In this document: positions 48,079-60,378 of the stretch, piece by piece | Numbering within the stretch: the stretch's first letter is position 1 | How the letters are laid out: each line of letters opens with the position of its first letter | DNA from: Botryotinia globosa | Taxonomy: Eukaryota; Ascomycota; Leotiomycetes; Helotiales; Sclerotiniaceae | Assembly: GCA_014898425.1 (NCBI GenBank) | Contig: RCSZ01000004.1 | Coordinates: 2,790,001-2,854,000, forward strand | Length of the DNA stretch: 64,000 nt | Reading direction: 5' to 3' | Notes under the pieces: model-generated | What the model was told of the DNA's origin: nothing | The model's database searches: none | The model's input: only the letters and a program-made list of their open reading frames with translations | Translations under genes and position numbers: made by a program

Positions 48079-49521
48079 TTACTCGAATACAGGCGCAATC
48101 CATTTGTTCCAAGTTTCGTCCTGCCTCAATCTCTTGGCTGCTGATTTCTCGATCCAAACAACCAAATCTACATTACCATTCCGCTGTGCCGGCATTGGCA
48201 CTACTCTAGGAATGCAGTCTAAGAAAGGATTGGCCAGCCTCAAAGCATCCTGAAATCCCAAGCTTCCACCCCAGTCTTGCTTATAAAACCCCATATCTTT
48301 CAAATTACTAATGACCAAAATGGGATTTAGAGTTTTGGCGTATGATACACGTTCCTCTGTAATATCGCCCAAGCCATCTAGAAACCCGATAATGTCTCTT
48401 ATATGCTTATCATTGAAATCGTTTCGTGACTCGGAGATAGCAAGTGCTGCTTCAAAGATGGACCTTGGATGAATATCAAGGGTGATGGGGAAACCCAGAG
48501 AGGAATTTCCCATGAATCTCTTGGGTAGTGGTGGATCTAGAACTGTACGACCATCATATGCGACAGACAGATTTCCCCGTAAAAGTCCTCGACTCCCGTT
48601 CGATATCCTAGCACGGTTGACGCAGCACCACATTAATGCAGCAAGTGCATCGTTCACTGTTAACCAGGATGCTACTGAGCCTTCTATTGAAATAGAGTCT
48701 CTGAGCTCCCCCAATTTCGAGTTGGAAATGCAGAAGAGGGCAATTTCCATCTCAGTGATTGACTTTGGGGGAAGGTCAATGAGATGATTTCTGGGATCTT
48801 CGAGCTTTGAATTGGCAAGTTGTAGCTTGTATTCTCGAACATCCATTCGCTCAACGTTAAGATTTCCTCGCATGAGTGGAGATCTATCAAGAAAGCTGGG
48901 TAAGACCTCATAGTCCTGCAAGTCATCATTGAGAGCCACTTCGGCTTCGGTGGGCCAAGAAGCTTTCACGTTCTTCGATAGAATAGAGAGTATGCTATTC
49001 CAGGCAAGTACGTCACATGCTGTATGGAGGACACTCAGATGAAGAATCAATCCTCCATCAATGAAGTTTGCCTGAGTAGCTATAACCGGTAGTCTTTCCT
49101 GAGTCATGTACCCCTTCACTGGACTGAGGCAGTCGTCTGTGAAGAGAGCACTCGGGAACCTTGATTTTCTTAAACTTTTGTAGGAATGTGGCCATGGATT
49201 TCCGCTTCCAGTACGGAGGTCTTTAAAGATCAATTGATTTCCTTCGAAATCTCCAGGTAGAGTTTCGATACAAAACTTTCCAGGAGAATCCGTGGAGACG
49301 ACAGAACCGCCAAGAAAAGGAATTTCCTTTATAGTCTGCTTCAAACCTAGCTTCAAGTGTTTATGGATATCTTCAATGTTACTGCGGCGAGAGATTGGCC
49401 AGCTGTAATTCATACTGATAACATATGTTCGAGGCATGAGGTGATCTAGCGGCGTCAACTGAGTGATTAAAGTTTCGGTCGCGGCAGGCGTTGCCTGGTT
49501 GGGAGGAGTGCTGCTAGACAT
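48079..49521 (-). CDS. BAHD-type acyltransferase (trichothecene 3-O-acetyltransferase-like)
   Basis: Single-exon, 480 residues. The catalytic HxxxD motif is HTACD (H166, D170). A late DWGGS (D416-G418) stands in for the DFGWG structural motif. TPLDHLMPRTYVISMNYSW and GLKQTIKEIPFLGGSVV match the N-terminal half of fungal BAHD enzymes. These transfer an acyl group, usually acetyl-CoA-derived, to a hydroxyl of a secondary metabolite. The enzyme is probably cytosolic. The gene is divergently transcribed from the thioesterase across 346 bp that hold a CGG-N3-CCG site, so the pair is likely co-expressed. A tailoring role on the PKS product is inferred. Confidence 0.88.
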   Translation of the reverse strand: MSSSTPPNQATPAATETLITQLTPLDHLMPRTYVISMNYSWPISRRSNIEDIHKHLKLGLKQTIKEIPFLGGSVVSTDSPGKFCIETLPGDFEGNQLIFKDLRTGSGNPWPHSYKSLRKSRFPSALFTDDCLSPVKGYMTQERLPVIATQANFIDGGLILHLSVLHTACDVLAWNSILSILSKNVKASWPTEAEVALNDDLQDYEVLPSFLDRSPLMRGNLNVERMDVREYKLQLANSKLEDPRNHLIDLPPKSITEMEIALFCISNSKLGELRDSISIEGSVASWLTVNDALAALMWCCVNRARISNGSRGLLRGNLSVAYDGRTVLDPPLPKRFMGNSSLGFPITLDIHPRSIFEAALAISESRNDFNDKHIRDIIGFLDGLGDITEERVSYAKTLNPILVISNLKDMGFYKQDWGGSLGFQDALRLANPFLDCIPRVVPMPAQRNGNVDLVVWIEKSAAKRLRQDETWNKWIAPVFE

Positions 49522-49694
49522 TTTTCGAGAAAATGGGTAGGAAATTGATTCTCACTGAACTTCAAGGAACACCGTGGACGGACCTTTTGAACTGTGCAAT
49601 ATCTGATGGGGCTGTGTTATCTGTATTCTGTGATGTAAATGAATTGAGAGCCACTTTCTAAGGTCCGCGGGATATCCACAAACTGTCTGAGTTT

Positions 49695-49705
49695 CCGGCC
49701 ACCGG
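49695..49705. promoter_or_regulatory. CGG-N3-CCG palindrome in the shared divergent promoter
   Basis: CCGGCCACCGG lies 174 bp from the acyltransferase ATG and 163 bp from the thioesterase ATG, suited to control both genes. Confidence 0.5.
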
Positions 49706-49867
49706 TCATTAAACCCGAATATTCACCTTACTGGCGATCAAAATTTCCCATCTTCTTTCTAGTTGGTATTTTGTCTTGTTTCGTCCCCGAATCGAAAGCA
49801 TCAAGAGTTCTTGGATTTTTTTTTATCACACTTTCGACTTCTTTCCAAATATAGTCTATTGTAGATT

Positions 49868-50850
49868 ATGGAGAACCCGGTTTTGATACAGAAAGCCCCT
49901 CGGCGATACAAATCTGCAATTCCATTATTCCTGTTTCATGATGGTGGTGGAACAGTTTTACCCTATTACTTCCTTGAAAGCTTAAACCGCAATGTATGGG
50001 GAATATCATATCCACATCTGAATGATGGCGGTACTTTTGAAAGCGGTATTAAAGGAATGGGCGAATTATATGCTGGATACATCCGGGGAAAAGTCTCCAG
50101 AGGCAAAGTCCTACTTGGTGGTTAGTTTCTCACTTTCTTGCCTACAAAACGTTACTTAAGTTTGCTACAGGTTGGTCTGCAGGAGGGTCAATAGCAATCC
50201 AAGTTGCAAAGTGTTTGGAGAATATTCCCGAACTTTGCGTCGCTGGAGTAATTTTATTAGATACGCCATTCCCCGATTTTCCGGACTGGCGGCCAAAGAA
50301 TTCACCACCAGTTCAGTTTCACATCCCAGTGGCACCGGATCAGACAGCAAAGAGTAGAATGGCACAGCAGCAAGCTGTCAATGATATTATCCATGCGCTT
50401 TCAGTCTGGGAGTTGCCAACTTGGGAAAACGGAAGGTACAGTCTATTTGTTCTTTTCACATTAAAACGTTATACATGTTAACAATGGATCGAGATTCAGA
50501 CGACCGCCACCCGCTGTTTTCATTAGGGCACTCAAGGTAGTACCGACAGAGAAGGTTGTAGAGGTCGACTGGTTCCGCGAAGAATACGCTCTAGGTTGGC
50601 AAAAGTATCCGTACAACTTTATAATTGAAGAGCTTCGAGTTGATGGTGATCATTTTAGTATCTTCACTCCTTCATATGTGAGTTACTACCTCTAGAGCTC
50701 GATTTTCTGATTGACTGACGTGAATAATCGTAGCTACCAGAGTTGAGTACGAAATTGAGGGAAGCTCTGGAGCTGCTAGACTCCAAACCAGAGACTGGTA
50801 TAATACTGGATTCCAAGCTGAACAGCAGTATAGTAATTTCTTCTTTATGA
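49868..50850 (+). CDS. Stand-alone alpha/beta-hydrolase thioesterase of the polyketide cluster
   Basis: Four exons, 49868-50120, 50171-50435, 50500-50677 and 50734-50850, give 270 residues with consistent phases. The nucleophile elbow GWSAG (S87) is split by the first intron. The catalytic His is in DGDHFSIF (H224), and IPLFLFHDGGGTVLPYY forms the oxyanion region. This is the type II-like thioesterase fold seen in fungal PKS clusters. The PKS next door ends in an ACP with no release domain, so this enzyme probably hydrolyses or transfers the finished chain. The gene lies 616 bp upstream of the PKS on the same strand. Confidence 0.85.
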
Positions 50851-51161
50851 AGAGACACAATCAAATCACCAAGACCAATCGTTCTTGACGTCGCAGTTGG
50901 CACGGTTTTGGATTCCAATCTTGGAAAGCTTGGCGATTTGCATGCCACGAGAGCCGCTGAAAACGTTAAGAAAAATTCATATGCAGACGCGAATACTTGT
51001 ATTTTTATTATATTACCCATAGATTACACAACCCTAAGTTTTAGAATAATGTATCAGACTACAAAAATCAAGCTAGGACTGAATATTTTGTTCGATTCTA
51101 ATGCGTCAATTTGAGTTCAATTTGCTTTGTTTCCTCCCAAGCTGCCCGTGCTCTCAAACAA

Positions 51162-51172
51162 TCGGAATCCGA
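51162..51172. promoter_or_regulatory. AflR-consensus site TCGGAATCCGA
   Basis: A perfect match to TCG-N5-CGA and to the extended AflR consensus TCGSWNNSCGR. It is a full 11-bp palindrome apart from the centre, 295 bp upstream of the PKS ATG. Confidence 0.6.
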
Positions 51173-51193
51173 TGTAACCTTACACCTGGAAGA

Positions 51194-51204
51194 ACGGAGA
51201 CCGA
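51194..51204. promoter_or_regulatory. Second CGG-N3-CCG site (ACGGAGACCGA)
   Basis: Lies 21 bp after the first PKS-promoter site. It has one mismatch to TCG-N5-CGA. Confidence 0.5.
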
Positions 51205-51466
51205 GGACCCACATCACCGCTGGAAAGCCACACGAAACCGCAAGCTTGGAGAGAGGTGAATAAGCTTTATGTAGAGGTGACGCTTCCCCACAAAGAGCTC
51301 ATGGTTCCTGCCACAGATCTGCATAAAGTCAGTACAATTCTTAGATTCCATCAAATTTCGATCACTTATCACAAGTTGGTTTCCAGTATCCTCTACTTTT
51401 TATCAATCGTTATGTTCATTTGTTGACTTTTTTTTAACGTGCATTACTCTTACAATCATTATAATC

Positions 51467-54400
51467 ATGTCTTCTCCAGAGCCAGTTGCAATCATTGGCA
51501 TGGGTAAGTTATTATATATGTTTTTTGTTTTAGAGAGACGAAGTATCTAACCGTTGCTCAGGATGTCGCTTCCCAGGCGACTCGGATACCCCGGATGAGT
51601 TCTGGCAGATGCTTGCCGAGGAACGCTCTGGGTTCTCAAGGCCGCCATTATCGCGCTGGAACATTGATGGCTTTCATGCAAACAAAGCTCGACCTGGTTC
51701 TATAACTCCAGAAGGTGGTTATTTTATTAATGAGGATATTTGGAAATTTGACCCGGCGTTTTTTGGTATTGTACAAGAGGAGGCGAAGGCAATGGATCCT
51801 CAACAGAGAAAGTTGCTGGAGTGCGTTTACGAGTCTTTTGAGTCCGGTGGGATCACGCTGAGCCAGTTGTCGGGTTCCAATACAGGTTGTTATATTGGAA
51901 ATTTCACTTCCGACTACTACCTACAAGGTCATCGAGACCACAACAATCCGAGGCCCTATAGTTTATTAGGTTCTGGCTACACTATAATTAGCAACCGAGT
52001 TAGTTATCTTTTTGATCTTTGTGGTCCGAGGTAAGTTCCCTGTCAACTCATTTTTAGGTGCACAACTGAGAGTGTGACATTAGTCTCACAATTGACACGG
52101 CTTGCTCTTCCTCTCTCTACTCTTTGCACATTGCCTGCAGAGCATTACAGACGAAAGAAATTGATGCTGCAGTAGTTGGTGGTACAAATCTGATGCTCGC
52201 CGTAGAAACCCAGATGAGTACAGATAAAATTGGTGTTTTATCAGCTACATCTACTTGTCATACTTTCGACGAGTCAGCTGATGGATACGGCCGGGCTGAA
52301 GGTGTTGGTGCAATTTTTTTGAAGCGTTTGTCTGATGCCATTCGGGACAATGATCCTATACGTGGTGTAATCAGAGGCACAGCGACGAATGCGAATGGAA
52401 AGACCAGTGGCATCACCCAGCCAAGTGCGAAGAGACATGAGACTGTAATGCGTACAGCCTATGAATTCGCCGGTCTGGATCCAAGAGATACCTCGTATTT
52501 TGAGACACATGGCACTGGTACCCAAGTTGGAGATCCAATAGAGATTAAAGGAGTTGGAAATGTTTTCGTTAACGGCACGGACAGGCAGAAACTTCTTGTT
52601 GGATCGGTATGTTACGCTTTCTGCGCATATCAATTGTAATACTTAATCTTCTAGGTAAAAACAAACGTCGGACACAGCGAAGCAGCTAGTGCCTTGGCAA
52701 GTATAATAAAAGTATGCTTAGCTATGGAGAAACGCACAATACCAGCAACAATTGGTATAAAGAAGTTGAATCCAAAAAGTAAGTTGTAGAGAACAACTAC
52801 TGGGATTATGCACTGACTGTTCCATAGTTGATTTCAGAGGTGGGAGAATAGAGGTCGTTCAAAAAATGACACCTTGGCCAAAAGGCTTTTCTACTTGTCG
52901 CGCAAGTATAAACTCATTTGGTTATGGAGGAGCTAATGCCCATGCAATTGTCGAAGCCGCCGACTCGGTCCTACCCGGAAAGTTGACTTACATTCGACGG
53001 GGTCAAGATGAGAGGGATCTAGAAGATTCCGAGTCAAACGAAATGGTAGGCACAGAATCTGCGTCGCAAGCGCGAGCTGTAACCCGTTCAGAATTTCTGC
53101 TTCTGTTTTCTGCTCATGATATCTCTACGCTGAAAAGCAACATTGAAAGGTGTCGTGACGTGGCAGAAGATTATAACATACTAGACCTGGCGTACACTCT
53201 TGGCTGTCGGAGATCGAATTTTTTTAATTGCGCATACACGGTAGCACGAGAAGAAGATGTAGAGGAGGATCTTATGGAACATGAAATTACGTTCGGAAAG
53301 AGGGGAAAGGGTGGAAACATTGGTTTCATCTTTACAGGACAAGGAGCTCAAAATGCACAGATGGGTCGAGAACTCATGTTGACATTCCCATCATATATCG
53401 ACACTATACGGAAACTTGATCGCTCGCTACAGTCTCTAGGGGATGATTCTCCGGATTGGACCATCGAAGATATCCTCATGGAACCCGCAGTAACCAGTAG
53501 GATTAACGATGTTGAGATTTCACAGCCTGTTTGCACAGCCGTTCAAATAGCTCTTGTTGGGCTTCTTCGACTTTGGAATGTAACACCAGTTGCATGTATC
53601 GGTCATTCATCTGGCGAAATTGCATCTTCATATGCCGCAAACCTCATAACAGCTGAGGAAGCTATCATCTCCGCATTTTACCGAGGACGAGGGGTTGGAA
53701 CTCTCAAAGTGAAAGGCGCTATGCTGGCTGTTGGCGCCGGCCCTGAGGAAATACAGCCTTATCTCACTGATGGACTGCGTATTGCATGCTATAACTCACC
53801 TAACAGTGTTACATTGAGTGGTGATATTGAGCCTGCTACCATAGTACAGAAGAAGTTAGAATCTGACAGGGTGTTTGTTCGTGAGCTAAAGACCGGTGGC
53901 AGAGCCTATCACTCACACCACATGCTAAATATCGGCAATGACTACGAAAGTCGCTTGTCAGAAGCACTTTCCAGATTCGGCCCATCTCAAACCACCAATC
54001 AAGCTCAAGGACAGAACCCAGTTTTTTTTTCTTCAGTAACTGCTCAGCAAATGCCATCCAATTTCAAACCAGGACCTAGCTATTGGCGTCAGAACTTGGA
54101 GTCTCCAGTACGATTCACTGAAGCGGTTGAAGCTGCATTGGCAGCAGATCTTGGAATTTCACAATTCGTCGAAATTGGCCCTCATTCTGCTCTAGCTGGT
54201 CCTTTGAGGCAGATTAGAGATAATCTTGGGATAACGCCTAAAGACTTGGATTATGCTTCCACCTTAGTACGTGGACAGAGCTCTGTGACTCGTCTTCTGG
54301 ATCTCGCTGGAACTCTTACTATGAGAGGATTTCCGGTCAACATTGAGCGCGTCAACGCCATTGAAAAACGAGAGGCTGACGCCATAATCACAAAAACTGG

Positions 54401-57400
54401 TTTGCCGATTGTTGATCTTCCTAGATTCTCATGGAACTACTCTGCCGGTGAGATAAGGAACAAAAATAGACCAAGTGAAGAACATCGCTTACGAAAATTC
54501 AAATACCACGACCTGTTGGGTGCTATTCTTCCAGGATCGTCAGTGGAACAGAGACAATGGAGGAATATGCTTGACTCTAAGAATTTCCCGTGGTTAGAGG
54601 AGCATAAACTTGGAACGCAGCCCGTGCTGCCCGGAACTGGTTACTTAGCAATTGCAACCGAGGCCGCTCGTCAATTCTTCCATGACAAGCTGACGGTCAA
54701 TGGGGCATTCCGATATTTCTTTCCCAACATTAGCATCACATCTGCGTTAAACATCCCACCTTCTGGATCCCAAGTGGAGATTGTTACAACAATGAAATTC
54801 GCCACTATAACTGCTTCGATTACGTCCAAAACGATTGCAGAGTTCACAATATCTTCTATTCAAGCTGGCAATTGGACGAATCATTGTGTTGGAACTGTCA
54901 CAAAGAAGAAGGCTGTTGTCATGGCCCCAAGATTCGATGAAAGTAGATTACAAGAACCAAAGGCTGCTCGAACTTGGTACCGTGGTTTCCAAAGGGTTTC
55001 GCTGAATTACGGACCTGCTTTCAATGGATTAAGTAATATTCGTACCAATCCAGCTCTGGAAGAAGCCGTTGCGGATACTGAGCTCTGCCCTGAAGGTGTC
55101 TCCGAGCACGATTCTGCATATATAGTACATCCCGCAGCCATGGATACCTGCATTCAAGTTGCACTGATTGGAGCACACAAAGGCTCCTTAGCCGGCTTAA
55201 GAAGATCATTTGTTCCAACATCAATGTCTAATGTCTCATTATGGTCCTGGGGCGATGATGATCACATCACTCAGTTGACCCCCGGACAAGGCAAGGTTCT
55301 TGCACATGCAGAGTTTTTCAGTTTACGTGCCATGAGCGGGTGGTGCCAGCTTTTCTCACCTGAAGGCAAGCCATTGTTTGAGATTGAAGAACTATCATGC
55401 ACTCAATACTCGGAAGCTCTTGATGACCTTGGAACGATAGATCGTCACCCATACCTTCGCACTGTATGGAAGCCAGATGTCGATAAGATGATCTCCAACT
55501 TGACTGATACTTCTCTTCTTGATCTTATTGTTCACAAACGTCCTGGATTTAATATCTGTGAGATTTTGAATACAGAATCATTGGTTTCCGACAATATTCA
55601 CAAAGTCCTTGAAAGTGGCTCATCCCTTCGTCGGTACAAGACTTATACTATTATGACTCTCGGCGACATTGATATAGAGCCAATAAAAATAAAGTATGAA
55701 GCCTTTCCCGGTGTTGTAGTGCAGAAGTTGGTTCTAGACGATGTCCCAGAGATGTTCTTTGATTTGGTCATTGTGCCTCAATTTTCCAGCGACGAGATTG
55801 ATTTAATCAAACTCAAAGGTCTACTAACACCAGACGGAAACATGCTGCTTTATAGTTCAGAGTTGAAGGATAGCAACACAATCAAAACAGACCTTCAATT
55901 GGCTGGACTCGATACACTTCTTGAAGATCATGAGTCTTTGCTAATTGGTCCCCATAAAGGGGCCAGTTCTGTCCTTCCAGCAGGAGAAATTGTACTTGTC
56001 ACGAGAACTTCTCCAACAGTATTCGACTCTCATATATATTCTGGATTGTCAAAGAGTGGAAGATCAACAACCTCAATTTCCCTACAAGACTTCAAATCTC
56101 ACGCTAATACAAAAGCAACCTATGTTTTCATTGTGGAATCTGAGTCTAGTCTATTCCATGAATCTTTGACGAGCCAAGAGCTAGCAACGATCCAGTCAAT
56201 CGCAAGTGAAGCGACGAATATGCTATGGGTCACTCATGGCAATCTTCTGGAAGGAGGCAATCCTAATGCTGGAATAGTCATTGGACTAGGCCGCTGTCTT
56301 CAGACAGAGCATCCAACTCTTACTTTCAAAACATTGGACTTGGATCATCGAGATCATATACAGACTATCTCCAACATAATAACCATTCTAGATGCAGCTG
56401 ACAGTGGAGACGAAGATAAAGAGTTTATGGTAAAAAACGGCATTTTCTATGTCAGCAGACTTTCTCAAGACCCTCTACTAGATCAACAGTTTGTTGCTGG
56501 GGTTGAAACAGAGCCAAGGTTGATCCCATATGAGCCAGAGAAATGTGTCAGGTTGGGGATCGAGCGCGTCGGTATTTTTGATACGATACACTTTAAGGAT
56601 GATGAGTGGGAAGCTCCACTTAAGCCTGGAGAAGTCGAAGTAGATGTGAAAGCTGTCGGTTTGAATATGAAGGTAAAAGACTCCGAAACTTTTCTGTTTT
56701 CTCAAAGCTAAACTATTACAGGATTTCGCAACGCTTCAAGGAACTTACAATTCGGAAATACTGGGACTTGAAGGTGCTGGTGTAGTTAGAAGCATCGGTC
56801 TTGGGGTTAAAAACGTTGCCATTGGCGATCGAGTAAGCTGGGCTGGCTTTGGAAACTTCCGCAATATCGAAAGATATGACTCCAGATTCCTCCAGAAACT
56901 TCAACCAGAGGAGACCTTCGATCGGATGTCAAGTATTATGATGCCGTTTTTAACTGCTATATATGGATTAATATATCTTGCCAAGCTTCAACCGGGAGAA
57001 TCGGTACTCATCAACTCTGCTACCGGAGGTGTTGGACTTGCGGCCATCCAGATCGCAAAAATGATTGGTGCCGAAATCTTTGCTACTGTTGGAACTCCAG
57101 AAAAGAAGAAATTCTTGATCAAAGAATATGGTCTTCAAGACGATCATGTCTTATCATCGAAAGACGCTAGCTTTGCAGCCGAAATCATGCAGACTACAGG
57201 TGGCCGTGGAGTTGATGTATCACTGAACTCGCTTGTTCGTGAGCAATTGAGAGCCACCTGGAATTGTATAGGACACCACGGTCGTCATATTGAGCTCGGA
57301 CAGACCGATATTCTGGATCAAGGTATATTGGATATGAGTCCTTTCAAGAGAGGCGCCTCTTTTATTGCCATGGACTTAGTTCTTGTTTTCGAACATAAGC

Positions 57401-58857
57401 CAGATCTTGTTTCTCAGTAAGTTGCTACATTCACGACGGGATCTATTCACACTGACATCCATAGGATCTTGGGCGAAATTATGCAATATTATCGAGAACG
57501 TAGGATTCAAATCCTTCCAAATCTATCGGTCTTTCCTGCTTCTGCAATTGGCCAGGCTTTTGAAGAATTTGGCAAAAGCAGTAGAATTGGAAGAATTGTT
57601 GTCAGCTTTGACACTGAGAAGATCAATGTAAGTTATTTCACGGTTCAATCAAGATGGCGCTAATCAGACGCCTCCCAGTTTGCGAAAAAGAAGAAGTCAA
57701 TTTCTTTCAAGTCGAATGGTTCATACTTACTTGTTGGGTGTCTTGGAGGCCTTGGTCGATGTTTGGCTCGTCATATGGTTGAAAAGGGCGCTCGTCACTT
57801 GATTTTCCTTGGGCGCACTGGTGAAGACCGACCCGAAGCTGCATCCATGATCAAAGATTTCAGAAACGATGGAATCACTGTAGATGTAGTAAAAGGGGAT
57901 GTTACTAGAAGTTCTGACGTTCAAAAAGCAGTCGATTTCGCTGCCGGTCAATTGTTCGGTGTTGTGCAAGGTGTGATGGCTTTAGATGTAAGTTGACAAA
58001 AATTCGAGATTTGTTGAGTGTATTACTAAACTATGAAATAGGATCGACTTTTTACGAGTCATGATCTAAACAGCTGGGAGTATGCCGTTCGTCCTAAGGT
58101 CACAGGAACTTGGAATCTTCACAATGCCGTTGCAAGCCACCCTCTAGACTTCTTTGTCATGCTCGGATCATCGTCTGCCTTATCCGGGTTTCCAACCCAA
58201 AGCAATTATTGCGCAGGAAATTCTTTCCTCGAATTCTTTGCGAGATACCGTCAAAGTAAAGGACTACCGGCAACCACCATCTCACTCACCGTCGTCACCG
58301 AAGTTGGATTTGTGAGTCAAAATGAGAGGATTGAAGATGGTCTAGCTAGAACAGGAGTTCATACCATCAACGAAGCTGGTGTCATTGATCTCATTGATAC
58401 TGCCATGATGAAGGCCCCCTCCTCATCCTGGAACTTGGATCCACTGGCCAACAACTTCATCGTAACCGGCGTTGAGCCTCTCCAATTAAGCGCCAATCTC
58501 GACATCGACAGTATGCCATTTTGGCGACAGCCACGCATTGGACCTGTTTTGAACGCAGTTCTGGCCAAGAAATCAGGAAATGAAGCTGGTCCTGGGCAAA
58601 ATAAACGCAGACTTTTTTTACCCGATATCTTGGAGATGATAACAGAGAAATTTTCCCAGACATTCAATGTGGCTGTTGAAGATATTGGTCCAGGAACTGA
58701 AGTAGTGAGGTTTGGTATGGATAGTATGATCGGAACGAGCTTAAGAACGTGGTGTTATAAGATTCTGGGGGCTGATATTGCAGCATCGGAGTTTATGAGC
58801 TTAAATTTGACGGCGGAATCATTGGCGAAGAAGATTTACGATATAAGAAAGGGGTGA
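51467..58857 (+). CDS. Highly reducing polyketide synthase (KS-AT-DH-degenerate MT-ER-KR-ACP)
   Basis: Nine exons, 51467-51503, 51562-52030, 52084-52606, 52655-52778, 52828-56672, 56722-57416, 57465-57627, 57679-57987 and 58042-58857, give 2326 residues with every phase consistent. KS has DTACSSS (C176), THGTGT (H311) and TNVGHSEA (H350). AT has GQGAQ and GHSSGE (S645). DH has a hot-dog His (H977, [13 protein letters not shown]) and HPAAMD (D1157). The span between DH and ER (about 1255-1420) looks like a shrunken methyltransferase with no SAM-binding glycine motif. ER has a nucleotide loop ATGGVG, KR has GGLG and the SNYCAGN tyrosine (Y2111), and the ACP has GMDSM (S2283). There is no release domain. 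It builds a reduced linear chain, probably unmethylated, in the cytosol. Confidence 0.95.
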
Positions 58858-59554
58858 TAGAGGAAGTAAACGGGGCTCGGATTTTTATTGAAATTCTTTT
58901 TGAGTTAGTATTTGTTTGATGTATTCGGTTAGCCTGTGTAATTTATCTTATTTTTCGAAGTTATGTTGGATTTAATTTCAAAAATATCGAGTTCATTTAT
59001 ATCTGTTTGTGTAGTGTATCTAGTATGGTGAAGTAACTAAACAGACGCAGATGAACATGAAAGTAGGTCTCTTTTAGTTTACAAATGATGGGAAATTAAG
59101 GTATGCTACTGCTATCTTTCTGTCTCCCGGCTCATCAAATTGGTCCATACATAGAGTAGAGGGGTTGACGTGTTTATCCAGAAACTTCACCCCCTTCACA
59201 ATAGCTAGGATTAATTCATTTTTGACACCATATGTATCAAGGCATATAAACTAATCATCAGATACCCAAGAGGCATAGGGATGATTTTCCCAGCCAAGAA
59301 ATGCTTCTGTACTTGCCATCACGTGATTAACCTATTTAGCAGGAATATGACAGATGAGAATATCAGTTGAGCAATCGCTATAGCTTATTAAATGCTTGCC
59401 ATTAAAATCGGATTCAACATCAAACCAATATTTTATGATTGAACATCCATCACAGTAAATGTGTAAATTTGAAGTCACGTGTCGTGAAAGTACCTAGGTC
59501 ACTTTTAATGCCGGTGTATTCAGAATCATGAAGAATGTACTTTCAAGCACCCTA
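58858..59554. other. Intergenic downstream of the PKS
   Basis: About 700 bp of AT-rich DNA up to MITE copy 3. No gene seen. Confidence 0.5.
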
Positions 59555-59975
59555 TAGAGATTGAAGGCGTAAGTTGTGTAAGCCCCATTTTTAATAAAAG
59601 TTGCTGTTTTACGAAATTCTAATACCGCTTTTAGTAATTTTATTAGATATTCAGCTAATCCCCTCAAATTTTCGAAATTTGAAGCTTTTCATCCCTTTTT
59701 TCAACTTTTATAATTTTAAAGCTTTTAAAACTTTTGAAGCTTTTAATAGATTCTAAATATACTTAGAATAGTATTTCTGAAAAGAAAAATATGAAATTTG
59801 ATAAATTTGAGTGATTTTATTAAGGTTAGAATAAATTTATAATATTTTCATTATTTAGAGTTCATTATATAAATTTTCAATTAGTATGATAATATGATTA
59901 GTCAAAATTATAAAAATAGGGAAAAGCTTGATCGCTTTTTGATGTGTTTTACAATACTTACGCCGTCAACCTCCG
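59555..59975. mobile_element. TA-flanked MITE, copy 3 (421 bp)
   Basis: Third copy, same orientation. The left end starts TAGAGATTGAAGGCGTAAG after TA (59553-59554). The right end is CTTACGCCGTCAACCTCCG before TA (59976-59977). It separates the PKS from the monooxygenase and ends 52 bp before the first regulatory palindrome of that gene. Confidence 0.85.
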
Positions 59976-60027
59976 TATACTTGAAGTCTCGTATCCATCA
60001 CCCTCAAGCATCCCAAACATCTCCGAC

Positions 60028-60038
60028 TCGGTGACCGT
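60028..60038. promoter_or_regulatory. CGG-N3-CCG palindrome (TCGGTGACCGT)
   Basis: Lies about 340 bp upstream of the monooxygenase ATG. It matches TCG-N5-CG with a T in place of the final A. Confidence 0.5.
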
Positions 60039-60056
60039 GTCCCAAAAAACAAACCT

Positions 60057-60067
60057 TCGGCCTCCGA
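60057..60067. promoter_or_regulatory. TCG-N5-CGA palindrome (TCGGCCTCCGA)
   Basis: Lies 18 bp after the previous site. It matches TCG-N5-CGA in full, with one mismatch to the extended AflR consensus at the W position. Confidence 0.55.
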
Positions 60068-60378
60068 ATGAGTCTCCATGGTTAATCTTCGGATTCCACG
60101 TTCAATTCCACCATGGATATAGACCCACATCTAGGAGTTTGAGAGCGTATGCATCAACGAAAGCAAAGCCGGTCTATCTTTAAGACTCGATCCTGAGTTA
60201 CCTTTAGTCGATGGCGGGGATCTCGTGGTTTAAGTAAATACCGGCAGAGGAAGGAGGTGCGAATAGTAGTCATCATTTCATATGCACGTATGTAATCAAC
60301 ATATCATTCGTAGACCATATCATAAATGTCAAGAAAAAAACAATATTCAGACTCGATCCTTCAATCAACACTGCCATT

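Larger units (their letters stand above)
50851..51466. promoter_or_regulatory. PKS promoter region
   Basis: 616 bp between the thioesterase stop and the PKS start, containing two CGG-N3-CCG sites about 270-300 bp upstream of the ATG and a pyrimidine-rich stretch near the start. Confidence 0.5.
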
